A DNA stretch of 64,000 bases from Candidatus Roseilinea sp. (lineage in GTDB: Bacteria > Chloroflexota > Anaerolineae > J036 > Brachytrichaceae): assembly GCA_025998955.1 (NCBI GenBank), contig AP024676.1, forward strand, positions 4,154,001 through 4,218,000, written 5' to 3'. How positions within the stretch are numbered: the stretch's first letter is position 1; every line of letters starts with the position of its first letter. Position numbers and translations under genes: made by a program. The notes below the pieces were generated by a model. That model made no database searches and was not told where the DNA came from. It saw only the letters and a list, made by a program, of their open reading frames with translations. Below, in pieces: positions 41,593 through 50,965 of the stretch.

Positions 41593-42483
41593 ATGGAATG
41601 GCGCAGCACGGTTGACGAGTTCTTGGCATCCCTTCAGACAGAACGCGGCGCTTCGGCCAATACGATCATGGCCTATCGCAACGACCTCACGCAGTTCACT
41701 AACTATCTGGGTGCGACGTTGCCTCATGATGCGAATTGGTCGAACGTAACCACCGAAATGATGGAGGCCTATGTTCAGCGACTCGCAGAACAGAACTACA
41801 CGGCCTCGACCACCGCGCGCAAAGTCGCTGCGTTGAAGACTTTCTTCCACTGGCTGAGCCAGCGCGGGCTGGTATCGGAGGATCCGACGCTGCGGCTACG
41901 TTCGCCGAGGGTGGAGAAGCGCACGCCCCGCTTGCTGAGCGAAGAAGAGGTGACCCGCCTGTTCGAGAGCGCCTCGAAGATGCCGCCGCCGCGTTCGTTG
42001 CGCGACCGGGCGCTGCTCGAAGTGATCTATGCGACCGGCATGCGCGTATCGGAGGCCATCAGCCTGCGCCTGAGCGATGTGGACTTCGAAACGAACACCG
42101 TGCGTTGCGCCGGGCGCGGCACGCGCCAGCGCACCATCCCGCTCACGCCGCAGGCGGCAGCGGCGCTGCGAGATTATCTGGAGAACGCGCGCGGCGATAT
42201 GGTGAACGATGCGAACACCGACTTCGTGTTCGTCAACCCGCTGGGCAGCAAGCTGACGCGCCAGGCGGTGTGGCAACTCACACGCCAGCATGCCCAGGAG
42301 GCCGGCATCGAGGGTGAGCTAACGCCACACACCCTGCGCCACTCGCGCGCGGCACACATGCTGAACAATGGCGAGGACATCCGGCGCGTGCAGGAATGGC
42401 TCGGCCACGCCAACCTAGCAACGACGCAGATGTATCGGCCTCGACAAGACAAAGAGAACAAGCTCGTCCCTGTCAACTCCTAG
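41593..42483 (+). CDS. Tyrosine recombinase of the XerC/XerD type
   Basis: The 296-residue protein has the SAM-like N-terminal domain (FLASLQTERGASANTIMAYRNDL) and the catalytic domain. The active residues follow in order: Arg in YATGMRVSEAISL (near 151), HTLRHSRAAHML with His-x-x-Arg (near 246), WLGHANLATTQMY with the second His and nucleophile Tyr near 279. It may resolve chromosome dimers, though it could serve another element; no att-like repeats are seen around it. Confidence 0.9.
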   Translation: MEWRSTVDEFLASLQTERGASANTIMAYRNDLTQFTNYLGATLPHDANWSNVTTEMMEAYVQRLAEQNYTASTTARKVAALKTFFHWLSQRGLVSEDPTLRLRSPRVEKRTPRLLSEEEVTRLFESASKMPPPRSLRDRALLEVIYATGMRVSEAISLRLSDVDFETNTVRCAGRGTRQRTIPLTPQAAAALRDYLENARGDMVNDANTDFVFVNPLGSKLTRQAVWQLTRQHAQEAGIEGELTPHTLRHSRAAHMLNNGEDIRRVQEWLGHANLATTQMYRPRQDKENKLVPVNS

Positions 42484-42553
42484 CTGCCCGGTAAGCTCGG
42501 AGTAAAAACCAGTTGCATCGCCGTGTGCGTCGCGCTATAGTCGCCTACGTCTC

Positions 42554-43414
42554 ATGGCGAATGTAGCGGCTTCCATACAGGCGACGCGTGAATCTGTTGA
42601 AGCTGCATCGGCATACCTGCGTCGTCTAGACGCGCGCCCGTGGCGCGTGCTCATCATCCTTGGCAGCGGCCTTGGGGCGCTGGCCGACGAAGTGGCCGAC
42701 GCCACGTGTGTCCCTTATGCCGACATCCCCGGCTTCGCGCGATCTACCGTCCCAGGCCACAAGGGCCAGTTCGTGATCGGCACACTGTTCGGCGTGCCGG
42801 TCGCCATCATGCAGGGGCGGATGCACTTCTACGAGGGGCATCCGCTGTGGCAGGTCACCTTGCCGGTGCGCGTGGCGCGCGCGATGGGTGCGACGCACAC
42901 GATTGTCACCAATGCCGCCGGCGGCATCAACCGCGAATTCAACGTCGCCGATGTGATGCTCATCACCGATCACATCAACCTGGTAGGCATGGCCGGCCAC
43001 AACCCGTTGATCGGGCCGAATCTGGACGAGTATGGTCCGCGCTTTCCCGAAATGACCACCGCCTACGACCCCGAACTGCGCCAGCGCGCGATACAGGCCG
43101 CGCAGGAAGCCGGCGTCGTGCTGCGCCAGGGCGTCTATGCGTGCGTGGCGGGGCCGAACTTCGAGACACCGGCCGAGTTACGCTTCCTGCGCGCCATCGG
43201 CGCGGACGCCGTTGGTATGTCCACGGTGCACGAGGTGCTCGTAGCGCGGCATGCCGGCCTGCACGTGCTCGGCCTCAGCGGCATCACCAATGTGGCGCGC
43301 CTGAGCGCGGACGAGGGTGAGCCGCCTTCCCATGAGGAAGTGATGCAGGCGGGCAAACGCATCGCGCCTAAGATATTCGCCATCGTGCGCGGCGTGTTGC
43401 CGCATTTGCTCTGA
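42554..43414 (+). CDS. Purine nucleoside phosphorylase (PNP/MTAP family)
   Basis: The 286-residue protein fits the trimeric PNP family. ILGSGLGALADEV is the phosphate-binding loop, then VPGHKGQFVIG and MQGRMHFYEGHPLWQVTLPVRV. HTIVTNAAGGINREF supplies the conserved asparagine, and GADAVGMSTVHEVLVARHAGL is the base-binding region. It cleaves purine nucleosides with phosphate. The ATG is 12 bases after TATAGT, in line with the leaderless pattern. Confidence 0.92.
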   Translation: MANVAASIQATRESVEAASAYLRRLDARPWRVLIILGSGLGALADEVADATCVPYADIPGFARSTVPGHKGQFVIGTLFGVPVAIMQGRMHFYEGHPLWQVTLPVRVARAMGATHTIVTNAAGGINREFNVADVMLITDHINLVGMAGHNPLIGPNLDEYGPRFPEMTTAYDPELRQRAIQAAQEAGVVLRQGVYACVAGPNFETPAELRFLRAIGADAVGMSTVHEVLVARHAGLHVLGLSGITNVARLSADEGEPPSHEEVMQAGKRIAPKIFAIVRGVLPHLL

Positions 43415-43460
43415 GCGGCCCGGGTGATCCGGTCACCGGCCGCCGGTTGTCAAGCGCTCA

Positions 43461-44444
43461 ATGGAAGTCATCCTGCGGTTGCTGATCGAACTGCGACTGG
43501 TGCTGATCGCGATCGTCGCGATTTGTTGCGCAGCATTCATCTTCACCGGGCTGAGTTCGCTGCGCGAATTACGCCGGGCCATGTTTCGGCTGGAGCGCAG
43601 CGCCATCGTCAATCGCATTGTGGACGCTTGGGTGAAAGCCGGCCTGTTTGCGATCCTTGGCCTGGTGATCTGGATCGTGACGAACGCAGCGCCCGAGCCG
43701 GAAGCGCCGTCGGGCGTGGCCGAGAACCCGCTCGTCTTCACGCCGACGGTCGAAGGGAACGCCGTGGAACCGACACCGATGCCCACTGCCGACCTCTCCG
43801 CTGCGCTGTTGCAGATGACGGCGACGCCGGCCGCGGCCCCGGCTGGGGTCGCGACGGTGGATCCGAACGTGGCGCTGCCGACGCCGGTCAGCCCGCCGAC
43901 CGAGACGCCGATCCCGTCGCCAACGCCGATTCCCCCAACGGCAACGCCGGCCCTGCCGCCCACGCCCACGCAGCCCCCACCGCAAGATCAGTTGCCGTTC
44001 ATCGTGGTCGTCACTGCGACGCCTACTCCGGGAGCCGTCGCAGCGCGACCGGAGCCGACGGCGACGTCCACGCCGTTGCCTACACCCACAGAAGCGCCGA
44101 CCGCCCCACCGGCCGATGTGCTGGTCCGGGACTGTCCCAATCCTGTTGCAGCGCGCATAGATAGTCCGGCCGCGGGCGAAGTCGTGTCCGGCATCTACGT
44201 CGTGCGCGGCACGGCGGACTTCCCCGGCGGCGTCGGTCGTTACAAGCTCGAGATCCTTCGTCCCAACATCCCTGGTTGGGCCTTTCTGTGGGAGAACTAC
44301 AACGCCGTCAAAGACGGTGTGCTGATGCCCAGGTTCGACTCCTCTCTCTTCCCGCCCGGCATCTACACGCTGCGGCTGTCGTTGGTGGACGCAGCCGGGC
44401 AGGACACGGGCATCTATTGCAGCGTCCAAATCAAAATCGCCTGA
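43461..44444 (+). CDS. Membrane-anchored protein with Pro/Thr-rich stalk and Ig-like C-terminal domain
   Basis: The 327-residue protein has two N-terminal helices (LLIELRLVLIAIVAICCAAFIF and AGLFAILGLVIWIVT). Next is a long Pro/Thr/Ala-rich stalk (about residues 85-220), then a beta-rich domain that begins DCPNPVAARIDSPAAGEVVSG. Near its end are FDSSLFPPGIYTLRLSLVDAAGQ and YCSVQI, a pattern like other bacterial Ig-like or FN3-like modules. The two cysteines (in DCPNP and YCSVQI) may bond. The function is unknown. Confidence 0.65.
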   Translation: MEVILRLLIELRLVLIAIVAICCAAFIFTGLSSLRELRRAMFRLERSAIVNRIVDAWVKAGLFAILGLVIWIVTNAAPEPEAPSGVAENPLVFTPTVEGNAVEPTPMPTADLSAALLQMTATPAAAPAGVATVDPNVALPTPVSPPTETPIPSPTPIPPTATPALPPTPTQPPPQDQLPFIVVVTATPTPGAVAARPEPTATSTPLPTPTEAPTAPPADVLVRDCPNPVAARIDSPAAGEVVSGIYVVRGTADFPGGVGRYKLEILRPNIPGWAFLWENYNAVKDGVLMPRFDSSLFPPGIYTLRLSLVDAAGQDTGIYCSVQIKIA

Positions 44445-44446
44445 CC

Positions 44447-44983
44447 ATGCGCATCCGTCCCGCCGAACTTGCCGACCTGGAAGCCATCCTCGCGCTCGAT
44501 CACAGCTACACCACCGATCACGTCTGGCAGATGAGCGGGCAGAACGCCGCCGGCGAACAGACGGCCACTTTCCGGCTGGTGCAGTTGCCGCGCCAGATCC
44601 AAACCCCATCGCCCTACGAGCCGCAGGTGCTCCGGCGCTGCCTGCACCGCTGCGACTACTTGTGGGTGATGCAGGCGCCGGCGAGCCATGAAATCTACGG
44701 CTACATCGGCATGGCGCTATTGCCGTGGCACAACACCGGCTGGATCCCGGCCTTCGCCGTCGCGCCTCACATGCGACGCAAGGGCATCGGCACCCAGCTG
44801 CTACACGCGGCCATCGCACAAGCGAAGGCTGCCGGTTTACACAGCGTCACGCTGAGCTTGCAGACCAAGAACTACCCGGCTACACGCTTCTGCCAGACGC
44901 GCGGCATGCGCTTCAGCGGCTACGCCGATAATTACTACGCCGGCCGCGACATCGCCTTGTTCTTCGCATATAGAATCAAGTAA
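44447..44983 (+). CDS. GNAT N-acetyltransferase
   Basis: The 178-residue protein opens with MRIRPAELADLEAILALDHSY, has motif A at FAVAPHMRRKGIGTQLLHAA (about residues 103-122) and motif B in NYPATRFCQTRGMRFSGYADNYYAGRD, the last part resembling the GNAT subgroup that includes RimI-like and antibiotic acetyltransferases. Start ATG is two bases after the upstream stop. Substrate not identified. Confidence 0.87.
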   Translation: MRIRPAELADLEAILALDHSYTTDHVWQMSGQNAAGEQTATFRLVQLPRQIQTPSPYEPQVLRRCLHRCDYLWVMQAPASHEIYGYIGMALLPWHNTGWIPAFAVAPHMRRKGIGTQLLHAAIAQAKAAGLHSVTLSLQTKNYPATRFCQTRGMRFSGYADNYYAGRDIALFFAYRIK

Positions 44984-45001
44984 TCGCAGCTGACTCATCG
45001 T

Positions 45002-47098
45002 ATGGACGCCTTGATGGGCGCCGTGTTAGGCGCCGTTCAACTACTCAACCGGATCACGGTCACCGGCATCCTCGTCACCGCGTTTGCGCTGGTGATCTAC
45101 ATCGGGCTTTACAACCGGCGCAGCCCGATCGCGCGCGACTACGCCATCGTCCTGGCGTGCGTCATCGGCACGTATTTGGGCGACCTGCTGGCGCAAGTGT
45201 CAGAACTCGACCCGCGCACCGACAGCACGGAACTCTGGCTGCGCCTGCAATGGATCGGCATCGCGTTCATTCCGGCGGCGTCGCTGGCGTTGTCGGATTC
45301 GTTGTTGCGCGCTACAGGCGATAGCTCACCGCTGCGACAGCTTGCGGTGAGGATCGGCTATGCGATCGGTGCCGCGACGTTCGTCTTGATCCTGGCGACG
45401 GCGCTCGTCGCAACGCCGGGCGTCTCCAACGAGGGGCTCGCGCACCTCACGCCGGGCCCGCTGTTCTACCCGTTCACGCTCTACTACTTCGGCAGCGTCG
45501 CCTGGGCGACGTACAACGTCTTCGAGGCACGCCGGCGTTCGTTGACTGCGACGAGCAAGCGGCGCATGACCTACTTCGCGATCGCGTTCGCTGCGCCGGC
45601 GCTCGGCATGTTCCCCTACTTGCTGCCGGTCGGCTGGCCGGAGGCCTTCCCGCGCTTGTTGCCCTGGCTTGCCATCCTGCTCGTCAACATGGGTGTCGGT
45701 GCGGCGATCACATTCATGGGCTATACGGTGGCCTACTTCGGCGCCAGCGCGCCCGACCGGGTGATTAAGCGGCGCATGGTGAAATACCTCATTCGCGGGC
45801 CGCTGACGGCGGCGGCGGTCATCACGGCTTTCGTGATCAGCGCGCGCGTCGAGCGCTGGCTCGATTTGCCCGGCACCTTCATCGGCCTGGTCGCTGCGGC
45901 GACCATCATCCTGATGGTGCAGTGGTTCATTGACATGGTGCAGCCCACGCTCGACCGCCTGATCGCCGGCGACGACGCCGAGGAGGTGCGCCGCCTTCAG
46001 CAGTTCAGCGCCCGGCTGATGACGACGTCGGACCTCACCCAATACCTGGAGAACATCCTCGCCGCGCTGTGCGACCTGCTGCGGGCGCGCACGGCGTTCG
46101 TCACCACCTGCCTGACCGATGGGCAGGACGCCTGCGCTGCGCCGATCAACGTGATCATCGGCAACTTCGCACCGGACGGCGCGAACGGTGCGCTCCCCGT
46201 GCCGCCCGACGCCGTGCGCTCGGCGACAGCGCTCCAGCCTGGTCGCGCTGCCAATGGAGTGAATGGTGAGCATGTAACGTCTCGCCGCCCCTTCGAGGTC
46301 GAAAACGACTTCATCGTATGGGGTGGCTACTGGTTGATCCCGTTGCGCTCGCAGGATCATGATGAGGTGCTGGGGGTGATGGGGCTGGCCGCGCGCACTG
46401 CCGAACCGGACTTGAGCGACGAAGAGCGCGAAGGCGTGGCCGTATTGGTGTCGCAAGCCGCGCGCGCGCTGGAAGATGCGGCCAAACAGCGCCGCGCGTT
46501 CGAGGCGTTGGAGCGGCTGGTGCCGGAGGCGGACGATATGCAACGGCGCATGGCCGGCACGCGCAACCCCGCCGCGCCCACCGTCGCCGACTTCGAGCGC
46601 GTCCCGGTGGACAACCACGACGATTTCACCCAGTTGGTGCGCGACGCGCTCAGCCAGTACTGGGGCGGACCCAAGCTCGCCGAGTCGCCCTTGCTCAACC
46701 TGCGCGTGGTAAGTGAGGCGATGAAACAGGAGAACGGCAACGCCACCAAAGCGCTGCGGCGCGTGCTCGCCGAGGCGATCGAGCGCCTCAAGCCCGACGG
46801 CACGCGCAGCTTCACCGCCGCCGAGTGGATGCTCTACAACATCCTCGAACTCAAGATCATGCAGAACATGAAGGTGCGCGACGTGGCGCGCAAGCTGGTG
46901 ATGAGCGAGAGCGACCTGTATCGCAAGCAGCGCGCCGCGTTCGAGGAAGTCGCGCGCATCGTGGCGGAGATGGAGCGCGAGGCACGCCGGCGCGAACAGC
47001 AAGCGGCCTGGTTGCCGCCGGACGGTGGCCTGCGCCCGCGACCTGGCCGCGAAACGGAAGAGCCGGCTGTGGAAGCCGGCCCCTCTGCGTCGCAGTGA
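45002..47098 (+). CDS. 7TM membrane protein with GAF-like middle and C-terminal helix-turn-helix, putative one-component regulator
   Basis: The 698-residue protein has seven to eight N-terminal helices (about residues 15-315) that resemble the 7TM sensor modules of bacterial histidine kinases. A cytoplasmic part follows, with a GAF-like domain around 330-490 (HDEVLGVMGLAARTAEPDLSDEEREGVAVLVSQAARAL). No histidine kinase H-box or ATP lid is present. Near the C-terminus, AAEWMLYNILELKIMQNMKVRDVARKLVMSESDLYRKQ has helix-turn-helix spacing (VRDVARKLVMSESDLYRKQ). That would make it a membrane-tethered regulator; the DNA target is unknown. Confidence 0.65.
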   Translation: MDALMGAVLGAVQLLNRITVTGILVTAFALVIYIGLYNRRSPIARDYAIVLACVIGTYLGDLLAQVSELDPRTDSTELWLRLQWIGIAFIPAASLALSDSLLRATGDSSPLRQLAVRIGYAIGAATFVLILATALVATPGVSNEGLAHLTPGPLFYPFTLYYFGSVAWATYNVFEARRRSLTATSKRRMTYFAIAFAAPALGMFPYLLPVGWPEAFPRLLPWLAILLVNMGVGAAITFMGYTVAYFGASAPDRVIKRRMVKYLIRGPLTAAAVITAFVISARVERWLDLPGTFIGLVAAATIILMVQWFIDMVQPTLDRLIAGDDAEEVRRLQQFSARLMTTSDLTQYLENILAALCDLLRARTAFVTTCLTDGQDACAAPINVIIGNFAPDGANGALPVPPDAVRSATALQPGRAANGVNGEHVTSRRPFEVENDFIVWGGYWLIPLRSQDHDEVLGVMGLAARTAEPDLSDEEREGVAVLVSQAARALEDAAKQRRAFEALERLVPEADDMQRRMAGTRNPAAPTVADFERVPVDNHDDFTQLVRDALSQYWGGPKLAESPLLNLRVVSEAMKQENGNATKALRRVLAEAIERLKPDGTRSFTAAEWMLYNILELKIMQNMKVRDVARKLVMSESDLYRKQRAAFEEVARIVAEMEREARRREQQAAWLPPDGGLRPRPGRETEEPAVEAGPSASQ

Positions 47099-47111
47099 TG
47101 CCAACGGGGTG

Positions 47112-47142
47112 GAACCTGAGGGTCTCGGAGAACCTCAGGTTC
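47112..47142. terminator. Possible shared hairpin between convergent genes
   Basis: Stem GAACCTGAGG / CCTCAGGTTC with an 11-base loop lies between the 7TM and subtilase genes, with no long U tract. Confidence 0.4.
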
Positions 47143-47152
47143 TACTGTCCGT

Positions 47153-49360
47153 TCACCGCACCACGATGGTGATCTGGCGCGTGTGGCGATCCACGGTGAT
47201 CGAATCGCCCACTGCCTCTTGGGCCAGGGGTGCCAAGTGGCTCGTCCCCGGCGCTCCGGTCGAAGCCGCGCCGTCGCGGCTGCCCTTCACCGGATCGGCG
47301 TTCACGCGCATGCCGGACGACTCATCGGCGCTGACCGCTGCCGTGAGCGGCAGGCCGGGCGCGCTCGGCCGCCAGAAGGTGTAGCTCCAATTGAGCGCCC
47401 AACGATAGCTCCACGACGACTGGTTGCCGTTAGCCCTAAGCAGGATGCCGTTGAACCGCACATCCTGATGGGTGAACGGCGCCAGCACGTTGCCCGGGTT
47501 CGGGCGATACTCGAAGCGGTCAATCTCCGCCGTCCACGTCGGGTTGTGCGAGGTGACCGTGAGCGCATCCAGCCGGACGGTGTTGATACCGGGGTTATAC
47601 ATGCGCACGTTGATCCGCATGTAGCACTCTCTGCCCGCGCCGAGGAAGACCGGGGTGACCGAGATCTCATACCAGATCTTCGAGGCGGCCTCCAGCGCGC
47701 GGCGGCAGTTGATGCGACCGAAGCCAAACTCCGGGTCGCGACCGGCCGGGCCGAGGTCGTCCGCCGTCCGCTTGATGATCTCTTCCACCTCCCACGAGCG
47801 CAGTTCTGGGTCTACCGACAGGATCAAGGCCATTAGGCCGGCCACATGCGGCGTGGCCGACGAGGTCCCGTTGAAGTTAGGGACGTATTTGCCGCCGCTG
47901 TAGCCGGCTGGGCCGGTGATGTCCGGCGCGTAGATGTGCACACCGGGCGCGGCACAGTCCACTTCGGGGCCGTAGCTCGAACCCCACCACGTCTCGCCGT
48001 CTAGGCTGGTCTTGCTCTTGCGCTGATCCCACTCGTTGGTGGCGCTGACAGCCATCAAGCCGGGGATGGTCGGCGACAGGCGAGCCGGGTAGATCACCGG
48101 CGGCGCGTCGCTGTTGCCCGCTGCGGCGGCGATGGGGCAGCCCTTGCCGCCGCGACCGTGCGTCTGCGCATACTTGAACGCGTTGGTCACCACGGTGCTG
48201 GGCGAGACGCTATACGAGTTCGACAGCACATCGGCACTGCGCGGTGCTTGAACGGCTTTGTAGATGCCGTCGGCCACCTTGGCGTCGGTCGTGCTCCAGT
48301 AGCCGCCGCCGATGCCCTTGGCGATGCGAATGCCGACGATCTTGCAGCCGGGCGCAACGCCGACGCCGCCTTTGCCGTTGATCGGCATGGCGGCCACGCC
48401 GGCGCAAGCTGTGCCGTGGGCGTCGTTGCCGTCGGGCTGCGGGTTGTCGTCGCCTGCGAACGCGTCGTATCCCGGCAGCTTGTAGACGATGTCCTCATGC
48501 GTCATGTCGCAGCCCTCGTCGAGAATCGCGATGGAGATGCCAGGGCTGCCCGGCGAGATCTCCCACGCTTCGGGCGCCTTGATCTTCCGCAAATTCCACT
48601 GCGAGGCGAACCCCGGGTCGGACGGCGCTGCCGGGCCGGCGAGCACACCTGCGTCCTCGGTGGGTGCAGCCACGGCGAAACGATCGAACGCGCTGAACTC
48701 CTCGGCCATCGGCCCGCGCAAAGCGTGCGTCGGGGCGCCGTTGGCCAGTGCCTCGCCCAGCCGCGGCGCGAGATGGACGAAGTTCGGCTGGGCGAACTCC
48801 ACCAGCGCGTTCTCCTGCAGCGCATTCGCGACGCTGATGATGTCGAGGTCATCTTTCTCGGCCACCACCAGGTCTACACCCGGCTCTGGATAGTCGTGCC
48901 GCTTGACCTCCAGGTTGTATTTGTCCAGCAGCTTGCGCTGGGCTTCTTTGCCGGCGTCCGGCTTGAACTTGACCAGGATTTCGCCGACCGGCACGAGGGC
49001 GACTTCGGTGTCGCCGGTCGCCGGCTCATACACCTGCGGGCCGGCAGCCACGCCCGGCTCGGCAGCAACCATGGCGCGTAGTGTCTCCAAGCCGGCCTCC
49101 CCGGCCTTCGCCGTCGCTGCGCCGGCGGTCGCAGGCGGCAGCGCGATCACCGTGAGCGAGTACTCCGGCACCTCCAGCACCTGCGCCGGCGCGGACATGG
49201 TGGACAGGCGCTCGGCGATGCCAGCCGCCGCACTACGTGCCGACGCCCCTTCGCCGGTCCCGCGGATGGCCAAGAAGCGCGCCGAGACGTTCAGCGGCAC
49301 CTTGCGCCCATCAGCGTAGTAGTAGCGCTCGGTCGAAACGGGTTGATTTTTGCTAGCCAT
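47153..49360 (-). CDS. Subtilisin-family (S8) serine protease lacking a signal peptide
   Basis: The 735-residue protein has an N-terminal region with YYYADGRKVPLN and a fervidolysin-like prodomain (ILVKFKPDAGKEAQRKLLDKY), then the S8 domain. The catalytic triad is complete: Asp in SIAILDEGCDMTHED near residue 279, His in NDAHGTACAGVAA near 313, Ser in FNGTSSATPHVAGLMAL near 499. A beta-rich C-terminal extension of about 170 residues follows. No secretion signal is visible, so it may act inside the cell or be exported in another way. AGGAGG precedes the start. Neighbouring genes on the same strand encode two related beta-rich proteins and a SARP regulator. Confidence 0.92.
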   Translation of the reverse strand: MASKNQPVSTERYYYADGRKVPLNVSARFLAIRGTGEGASARSAAAGIAERLSTMSAPAQVLEVPEYSLTVIALPPATAGAATAKAGEAGLETLRAMVAAEPGVAAGPQVYEPATGDTEVALVPVGEILVKFKPDAGKEAQRKLLDKYNLEVKRHDYPEPGVDLVVAEKDDLDIISVANALQENALVEFAQPNFVHLAPRLGEALANGAPTHALRGPMAEEFSAFDRFAVAAPTEDAGVLAGPAAPSDPGFASQWNLRKIKAPEAWEISPGSPGISIAILDEGCDMTHEDIVYKLPGYDAFAGDDNPQPDGNDAHGTACAGVAAMPINGKGGVGVAPGCKIVGIRIAKGIGGGYWSTTDAKVADGIYKAVQAPRSADVLSNSYSVSPSTVVTNAFKYAQTHGRGGKGCPIAAAAGNSDAPPVIYPARLSPTIPGLMAVSATNEWDQRKSKTSLDGETWWGSSYGPEVDCAAPGVHIYAPDITGPAGYSGGKYVPNFNGTSSATPHVAGLMALILSVDPELRSWEVEEIIKRTADDLGPAGRDPEFGFGRINCRRALEAASKIWYEISVTPVFLGAGRECYMRINVRMYNPGINTVRLDALTVTSHNPTWTAEIDRFEYRPNPGNVLAPFTHQDVRFNGILLRANGNQSSWSYRWALNWSYTFWRPSAPGLPLTAAVSADESSGMRVNADPVKGSRDGAASTGAPGTSHLAPLAQEAVGDSITVDRHTRQITIVVR

Positions 49361-49652
49361 TTGTTTTGCCTCCTATGAATTGGCATTTTCGAGAGCACAC
49401 GATTCGTAGCGCTCTTCCTTTTGAGGCAAGGCTCACCTGGCGTGCGGTCAATTTGCGTTGCGGTCAGCTCGTTGCCCCCTCGATGATCACTTTACACCCT
49501 GGCGCGTTTTCAGTGCGTTAGAAGTCAGCGTCAAGTCAACCTCCTGGTCGGCCGAAATAGGCCTATATCACCACGCAATCTTATAATCTGCGCAGCTGTT
49601 CGCGCATGACCCGTCCGGTTGGTAGTCAGGAGCGCAGCAAAGCGACTATGGT
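49361..49652. other. Divergent intergenic region between subtilase and zinc-ribbon genes
   Basis: About 290 bases without a gene. A TATAAT box at 49582-49587 faces the zinc-ribbon gene. I see no strong promoter pair for the subtilase direction. The region is more AT-rich than its surroundings. Confidence 0.5.
49582..49587 (+). promoter_or_regulatory. -10 element (TATAAT) for the zinc-ribbon gene
   Basis: A perfect TATAAT lies about 65-90 bases before the candidate starts of the next gene. No convincing -35 box. Confidence 0.4.
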
Positions 49653-50027
49653 ATGAACAACGGAGGAATGGCACAAATGAACGATTCGGCACCGTCGAAC
49701 CATATCGAGCATGTTATGACGCTCGTCAAGACATACCCATCTGGCGCGGATGAGTGGATATGCCCACAATGTGGGCGACACTTTGTAATGCAATGGCCAC
49801 CTCACTACAAACGCATCATCCTGCAGGCGGGCGATGAACATGTCTATCATTCAGCATCCAAAGGTGGCCTGCTGTTGGGCCACCCTGAAATCGCGCCACT
49901 CGACGATGTGGATGGCGCGACGCAACAGGACGACGATGCGACGAACGGCGCACTGGAGGTATGGTCGGAGTGGTTGGATCAATTGGATTTTGGCGACGAC
50001 TCGAACGATGATTCGAGCGACGAATAG
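49653..50027 (+). CDS. Small protein with a zinc-binding C-P-x-C-G knuckle
   Basis: Up to 124 residues. One CPQCG knuckle in WICPQCGRHFVMQWPPHY is visible with a possible second metal ligand in YHSASKGG, followed by an acidic C-terminus rich in Asp (DDVDGATQQDDDATN... GDDSNDDSSDE). Three in-frame ATG codons are close together (49653, 49668, 49677); GGAGG at about 49662 favours 49677. A single knuckle is not enough to name a family. It sits divergently within the subtilase-SARP cluster and may belong to it. Confidence 0.6.
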   Translation: MNNGGMAQMNDSAPSNHIEHVMTLVKTYPSGADEWICPQCGRHFVMQWPPHYKRIILQAGDEHVYHSASKGGLLLGHPEIAPLDDVDGATQQDDDATNGALEVWSEWLDQLDFGDDSNDDSSDE

Positions 50028-50031
50028 CCGT

Positions 50032-50862
50032 TCAGTAAACCTGTAACAGCCCGCCTTCCAGCCACGAATCAATTGCAGCGGGCGCGCGACCGCCTGGCGG
50101 TGACAGCGGTACCAGGCGCACGCCCGTCTCCAGCCGATACAGCCCTGATGGCAACGCCCGACCGGCCAGCTCGATAACGTTCGTTGGGGTTGTTAGCGTG
50201 CCGCGTCCTCTGGCGACGAGCAAGCGTTGTTGGCTGCCGAGCTGCTTGGCCTGGACGACGGCGTAATAGCGATAGACGCGTTCGGGCGCTTCCGATGTGT
50301 CATCCGCAAAGTCGAGCATGAGGCGAATCTGGTAGGGTTGATTGGCTTGTAGCGAGCTGGTATTGCCGTGCGCCTCGCCGCACTCGAGAACTAGACTGCT
50401 CACGTGTGGTGCTCTGGTATGCGCAGATTCCACCTCGCTAATGCCGAAGGTGAGCGCGATTGGTTGGAGCTGTGCCGCTTCATGGGTAGCGGCTTCCAGC
50501 GGCTCAAAAAGGTCTTCCTCATGGAAGCCCGAGCGGAATCCCGCGCGTTCTGTGATGAATGCGATGACGGACACATCGTCCCATCCCGCCCAGGATTGTT
50601 CCTCACCCGACTGAACGTGAGCGACACGGGTGCGGCGCACGATGTCGTCCTCATTCAGCAACAGCTCTAGCGTGAAAGTAGCATAGCGCTGGTGGTCGGA
50701 GACGGTCGAGCGTGCCTCGGATGTCTTGTCGGCTATGGGCGCGGCCAAGACATTGGCGGAGAAGACGCCCGTTGCGGCGTCGCGGCTCGTCGCCGCCGAT
50801 GCAGTATGCGACGGTTGCCCGCGCGCTTTGCTCTTGCCGGTGCCTGTTTTCTTCTTGGTCAT
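50032..50862 (-). CDS. Beta-rich protein of unknown function, related to its neighbour at 50966
   Basis: The 276-residue protein has a Lys/Ala-rich, disordered N-terminus (KKKTGTGKSKARG) without a signal peptide, then a beta-rich region from about residue 60. The C-terminus LPSGLYRLETGVRLVPL ... WLEGGLLQVY aligns in pattern with the end of the neighbouring 158-residue protein (VPAGVYKLVTTLQLHDD ... MVEGPFLNFF), so the two appear homologous in that part. GGAGGCGAGG precedes the start. The family is unknown to me. Its place between SARP and subtilase genes suggests a shared function. Confidence 0.65.
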   Translation of the reverse strand: MTKKKTGTGKSKARGQPSHTASAATSRDAATGVFSANVLAAPIADKTSEARSTVSDHQRYATFTLELLLNEDDIVRRTRVAHVQSGEEQSWAGWDDVSVIAFITERAGFRSGFHEEDLFEPLEAATHEAAQLQPIALTFGISEVESAHTRAPHVSSLVLECGEAHGNTSSLQANQPYQIRLMLDFADDTSEAPERVYRYYAVVQAKQLGSQQRLLVARGRGTLTTPTNVIELAGRALPSGLYRLETGVRLVPLSPPGGRAPAAIDSWLEGGLLQVY

Positions 50863-50965
50863 GACCTCGCCTCCCCGGACGTCTGTCCCGAAGCGTCGCT
50901 GCCAGCGCGAGGGCCGCTGGCAGCGACGGTCTGTGGTGTGAGCTTTGTCCGCTCATCGCGACGGT

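Noticed and set aside
41593-42483. Integrase of a mobile island
   Set aside because: The protein is Xer-like and no att repeats, phage genes or composition change surround it. A housekeeping recombinase is the simpler reading.
45326-47104. 592-codon minus-strand frame opposite the 7TM-HTH gene
   Set aside because: A mirror frame in GC-rich DNA. It is Arg/His/Gln-rich with no domain, while the plus strand has helices and recognisable domains.
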